Shown: piece by piece, positions 6,496 to 8,660 of the stretch | Layout of the letters: every line of letters begins with the position of its first letter | Numbering within the stretch: position 1 is the first letter of the stretch | Translations under genes and position numbers: made by a program | From: an uncultured Clostridia bacterium | GTDB taxonomy: Bacteria; Bacillota; Clostridia; Christensenellales; Borkfalkiaceae | Reading direction: 5' to 3' | Assembly (NCBI GenBank): GCA_947177495.1 | Contig: CAMWUS010000048.1 | Span: forward strand, 1 to 8,660 | Length of the DNA: 8,660 nt | The notes under the pieces: model-generated | Database searches by the model: none | What the model saw: only the letters and a program-made list of their open reading frames with translations | What the model was told of the DNA's origin: nothing

Positions 6496-8660
6496 TCAGT
6501 CGAGTTTCCCGTAAATGTTTTCGAATTGTTCGGGCGTCATGAGCACGGTGCGCGGCTTGGCTTTGCCCTCGAACGGCGAGATGTAGTTCATCGCCTCCAT
6601 CCATTCGATGATTTTACCCGCATGGTTGTAGCCCACCGAGCACTTGCGCTGAATGAGCGAAATGGAAGCCGTGCCGAGCTTGACGACAATGCCGAGCGCC
6701 TTGATGTAGACCGCGTCCACTTCGCCGCCGCCCTGTACTTCGCCGCCCTCTTCGTCCGTCTGCTCGCTCTTGTTGATAAATTCCGCGACGGAGTTGTCGA
6801 AGTACGCCTCGTTGTGTTCCTTGATATCCTTTACAATCATCTCCACTTCCTTGGAGCTGATGTACGCGCCCTGCACACGCAGGCAGTTATACATGACGTC
6901 GGTATGGTAGAGCATATCGCCGTTGCCGAGCAGTTTTTCCGCACCCGACTCGTCGAGAATGGTACGGCTGTCCACTTCCGCGCCGACGCGGAACGCAATA
7001 CGCGTGGGCAAGTTGGTTTTGATAACGCCCGTGATGACGTCTACCGAAGGGCGCTGCGTGGCGAGCACCAAGTGCATACCCGCCGCCCGCGCCTTTTGCG
7101 CAAGGCGCTGAATGCGTTCTTCGATGTCTTTCTTTGCAACCGACATAAGGTCTGCAAGCTCGTCCACGACGATAACGATTTTGGGAAGCTTCTCATCCCC
7201 CGTTTCCACGCACGCGGCGTTGTACTCGTCGAGGTTGCGCACGAGCTTTCCGCTGCGCGTCATTGCCGAGAACGCTTCGTAGCGGCGCTCCATTTCCTTA
7301 ATTGCCCAATTGAGCGCTTTAATCGTCTTTTGCGCGTCGGAAATGATTTCGTTGATCATGAGGTGCGGCAGCCCGTCGAAAATTTCGAACTCGACCTTTT
7401 TGGGGTCTACGAGAATGAGCCGTAGCTCTTCGGGCGAATATTTGCAAATCAAGCTGATGAGCATGGCGTTGAGGCAAACGCTCTTACCGGAACCCGTGGA
7501 ACCCGCAACGAGCAGGTGCTTCATTTTGGCGATATTGCCGCACACGTTGCGCCCCTCGATGTCCTTGCCCAAGACGAACATCAGCGAATTGGGCTTGCTG
7601 TTCAAATATTCGTCCGCCTGCAAAATGGAGCGGATACCCACCGTGGCGCGCACGGCGTTGGGCACTTCTACGGAGATGAGCCCCATTTCGGAGTTGGAAT
7701 AGATGTTAACGCCGTCGCGGGCGCGCAGCCGCATGGCGATTTCTTCGTCGCGCTTCATAACCGTGCGCACCGCAACGTTGGCGGGCACGTCGATGTCGTA
7801 ACGCGTAACCGAGGAAGCGGGCGTCACCTTTACCACTTCCGCATCGATATGGAAGCCTGCGAGCGTATCTTTAATAATTGCGGAATTGCGCTCGATTTCC
7901 TCTTCGGAAACGCTCACCGCGTCGTCGTATACGTTGAATACGCTCATGTCGGGATGAACGTACTGTTTATAAACGTGGTGCACGGGCGTGGGCGCGGGCG
8001 TATCGGGAACGGGCTCCGCGGCAGGCGTACGGTGTACCGTGCGCGGGGCGCGTAAGCCCTCTTCCGCACGGGGAGTTTCTTCGAAGTCGGCGAAATCCTC
8101 GTCGTCATCGTCGTCATCAAACAAGTCGGAATCGGAATAGGACGCCTCTTCACGCATGTCGCGCTCGGGCGCTCTGAACGAGGGCGTATCGTAGCTCGGC
8201 TCGTCCACGTCGTCTGCGTCGAAATCGGGCTCGGTATAATCGGGCTCCGAATAGTCGGGCTCTTCTTCGGGAAGTTCGAGCTTGGGCTCCTCTTCGGGTT
8301 CTTCTACCTTCTCCTCTCTCGCAAAGCCGCGTTCGGGCATATCGCCGAACCCGACGTTACGCATGGGTTCTTCGTTAAAACGCTCCGCACGTTTATTGCG
8401 CGCGTCGTCAAGCTCGTCGAACGCGCGGCGAATACGGCTTTCGTCCTCCGCATCCTGCTTCGCCGAATCGTCGACGGGAGCAATTCTGCTCTCGGGCTCG
8501 GCGGGAGCTTCCTCGCGGCGGGAAAACGCACTGCGGAACAGATCGCGCGAGCTTTCGCGCGCGGGTGCCGCGGGCGCAACGGGCGCGGGCTTGTCATCTT
8601 CGTGTGCACGCAAGACTTCACCAACCGCATCAGAATCGCGGAGCGATAATGCACAACGGA
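6496..8660 (-). CDS. ftsK: DNA translocase FtsK/SpoIIIE (5' end outside window)
   Basis: FtsK/SpoIIIE is the hexameric ATPase that pumps double-stranded DNA through the division or sporulation septum. The reading frame stays open to the right edge, so the gene continues beyond it and its N-terminal membrane helices are not seen; a TTG at 8613 is not the true start. Numbering from that TTG, residues 1 to about 215 are a low-complexity Pro/Glu/Asp/Arg-rich linker. The alpha domain follows at about 235-345. The beta RecA-like motor has Walker A GSTGSGKS at 371-378, LVDPKKVEFEIF near 401-412, Walker B IVIVVDELADLM at 479-490 and LATQRPSVDVITG near 517-529. A short Gly/Glu linker (620-631) leads to the winged-helix gamma domain at 632-695, which reads DNA orientation sequences. 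The stop lies 1 nt before rimO. Sequence cannot settle whether its main role is division or sporulation. Confidence 0.97.
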   Translation of the reverse strand, partial: RCALSLRDSDAVGEVLRAHEDDKPAPVAPAAPARESSRDLFRSAFSRREEAPAEPESRIAPVDDSAKQDAEDESRIRRAFDELDDARNKRAERFNEEPMRNVGFGDMPERGFAREEKVEEPEEEPKLELPEEEPDYSEPDYTEPDFDADDVDEPSYDTPSFRAPERDMREEASYSDSDLFDDDDDDEDFADFEETPRAEEGLRAPRTVHRTPAAEPVPDTPAPTPVHHVYKQYVHPDMSVFNVYDDAVSVSEEEIERNSAIIKDTLAGFHIDAEVVKVTPASSVTRYDIDVPANVAVRTVMKRDEEIAMRLRARDGVNIYSNSEMGLISVEVPNAVRATVGIRSILQADEYLNSKPNSLMFVLGKDIEGRNVCGNIAKMKHLLVAGSTGSGKSVCLNAMLISLICKYSPEELRLILVDPKKVEFEIFDGLPHLMINEIISDAQKTIKALNWAIKEMERRYEAFSAMTRSGKLVRNLDEYNAACVETGDEKLPKIVIVVDELADLMSVAKKDIEERIQRLAQKARAAGMHLVLATQRPSVDVITGVIKTNLPTRIAFRVGAEVDSRTILDESGAEKLLGNGDMLYHTDVMYNCLRVQGAYISSKEVEMIVKDIKEHNEAYFDNSVAEFINKSEQTDEEGGEVQGGGEVDAVYIKALGIVVKLGTASISLIQRKCSVGYNHAGKIIEWMEAMNYISPFEGKAKPRTVLMTPEQFENIYGKLD
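8218..8262 (-). repeat. Three 15-bp tandem units in the ftsK linker
   Basis: Three consecutive 15-nt units encode EPDYS, EPDYT and EPDFD. The 8-base core GAGCCCGA is identical in each unit (8262, 8247 and 8232 on the minus strand). The repeat lies in the disordered acidic linker of FtsK, where changes in unit number would be tolerated. Confidence 0.8.

Noticed and set aside
6298..7425. A 375-codon open frame on the plus strand across rimO and ftsK
   Set aside because: It runs antisense through conserved motor and radical-SAM coding sequence, has shadow-like composition and no family resemblance.
8611..8613. TTG as the start codon of ftsK
   Set aside because: The frame is open upstream to the window edge with no stop (reading RCALSLRDSDAVGEV), and FtsK needs N-terminal membrane helices that are not yet present. 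The gene is cut by the window.
1..8660. Mobile element, CRISPR array, phage defence or biosynthetic cluster
   Set aside because: No transposase, integrase, spaced direct repeats, tRNA or attachment-like repeats are visible. All coding capacity is taken by conserved housekeeping genes in their usual order.

Overview
All seven genes in this window lie on the minus strand. From right to left (the direction of transcription) they are ftsK/spoIIIE (5' end outside the window), rimO, pgsA, a cinA-like gene, recA, a glutamine-dependent nadE, and the first 96 codons of rny. The order ftsK - pgsA - cinA - recA - rny is a known Firmicutes chromosomal neighbourhood. With rimO between ftsK and pgsA, and with Shine-Dalgarno sites of the AAGGAGG type, it points to a Clostridia-type bacterium. 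The moderate GC content and frequent G/C third positions would fit one of the many uncultured anaerobic clostridial lineages, but the sequence alone does not fix a genus.

The first six genes look like one operon. ftsK and rimO are 1 nt apart, rimO and pgsA overlap by 4 nt (ATGA), pgsA and cinA are 6 nt apart, cinA and recA 21 nt, and recA and nadE 25 nt. No terminator is visible in any of these junctions. A well-formed intrinsic terminator follows nadE at 447-472. It is followed at once by a consensus vegetative promoter (TTGACA, 17 nt, TATAAT at 353-381) that starts a new transcript for rny, which has a strong AAGGAGG ribosome binding site. The only non-coding stretch is the 187 nt between nadE and rny, and these elements account for most of it.

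Functionally the window is mostly housekeeping: chromosome translocation (FtsK), ribosomal protein S12 methylthiolation (RimO), phosphatidylglycerol synthesis (PgsA), recombination (RecA), NAD metabolism (NadE and the deamidase domain of the CinA-like protein) and mRNA decay (RNase Y). No mobile element, CRISPR array, tRNA or rRNA is visible. I do not see a wholly undescribed system. The points most worth a second look are the CinA-like protein, whose N-terminal MoCF domain has lost its signature motifs while the C-terminal NMN-deamidase domain is intact, and the position of nadE in the same transcript, which puts two steps of NMN-to-NAD recycling beside recA.
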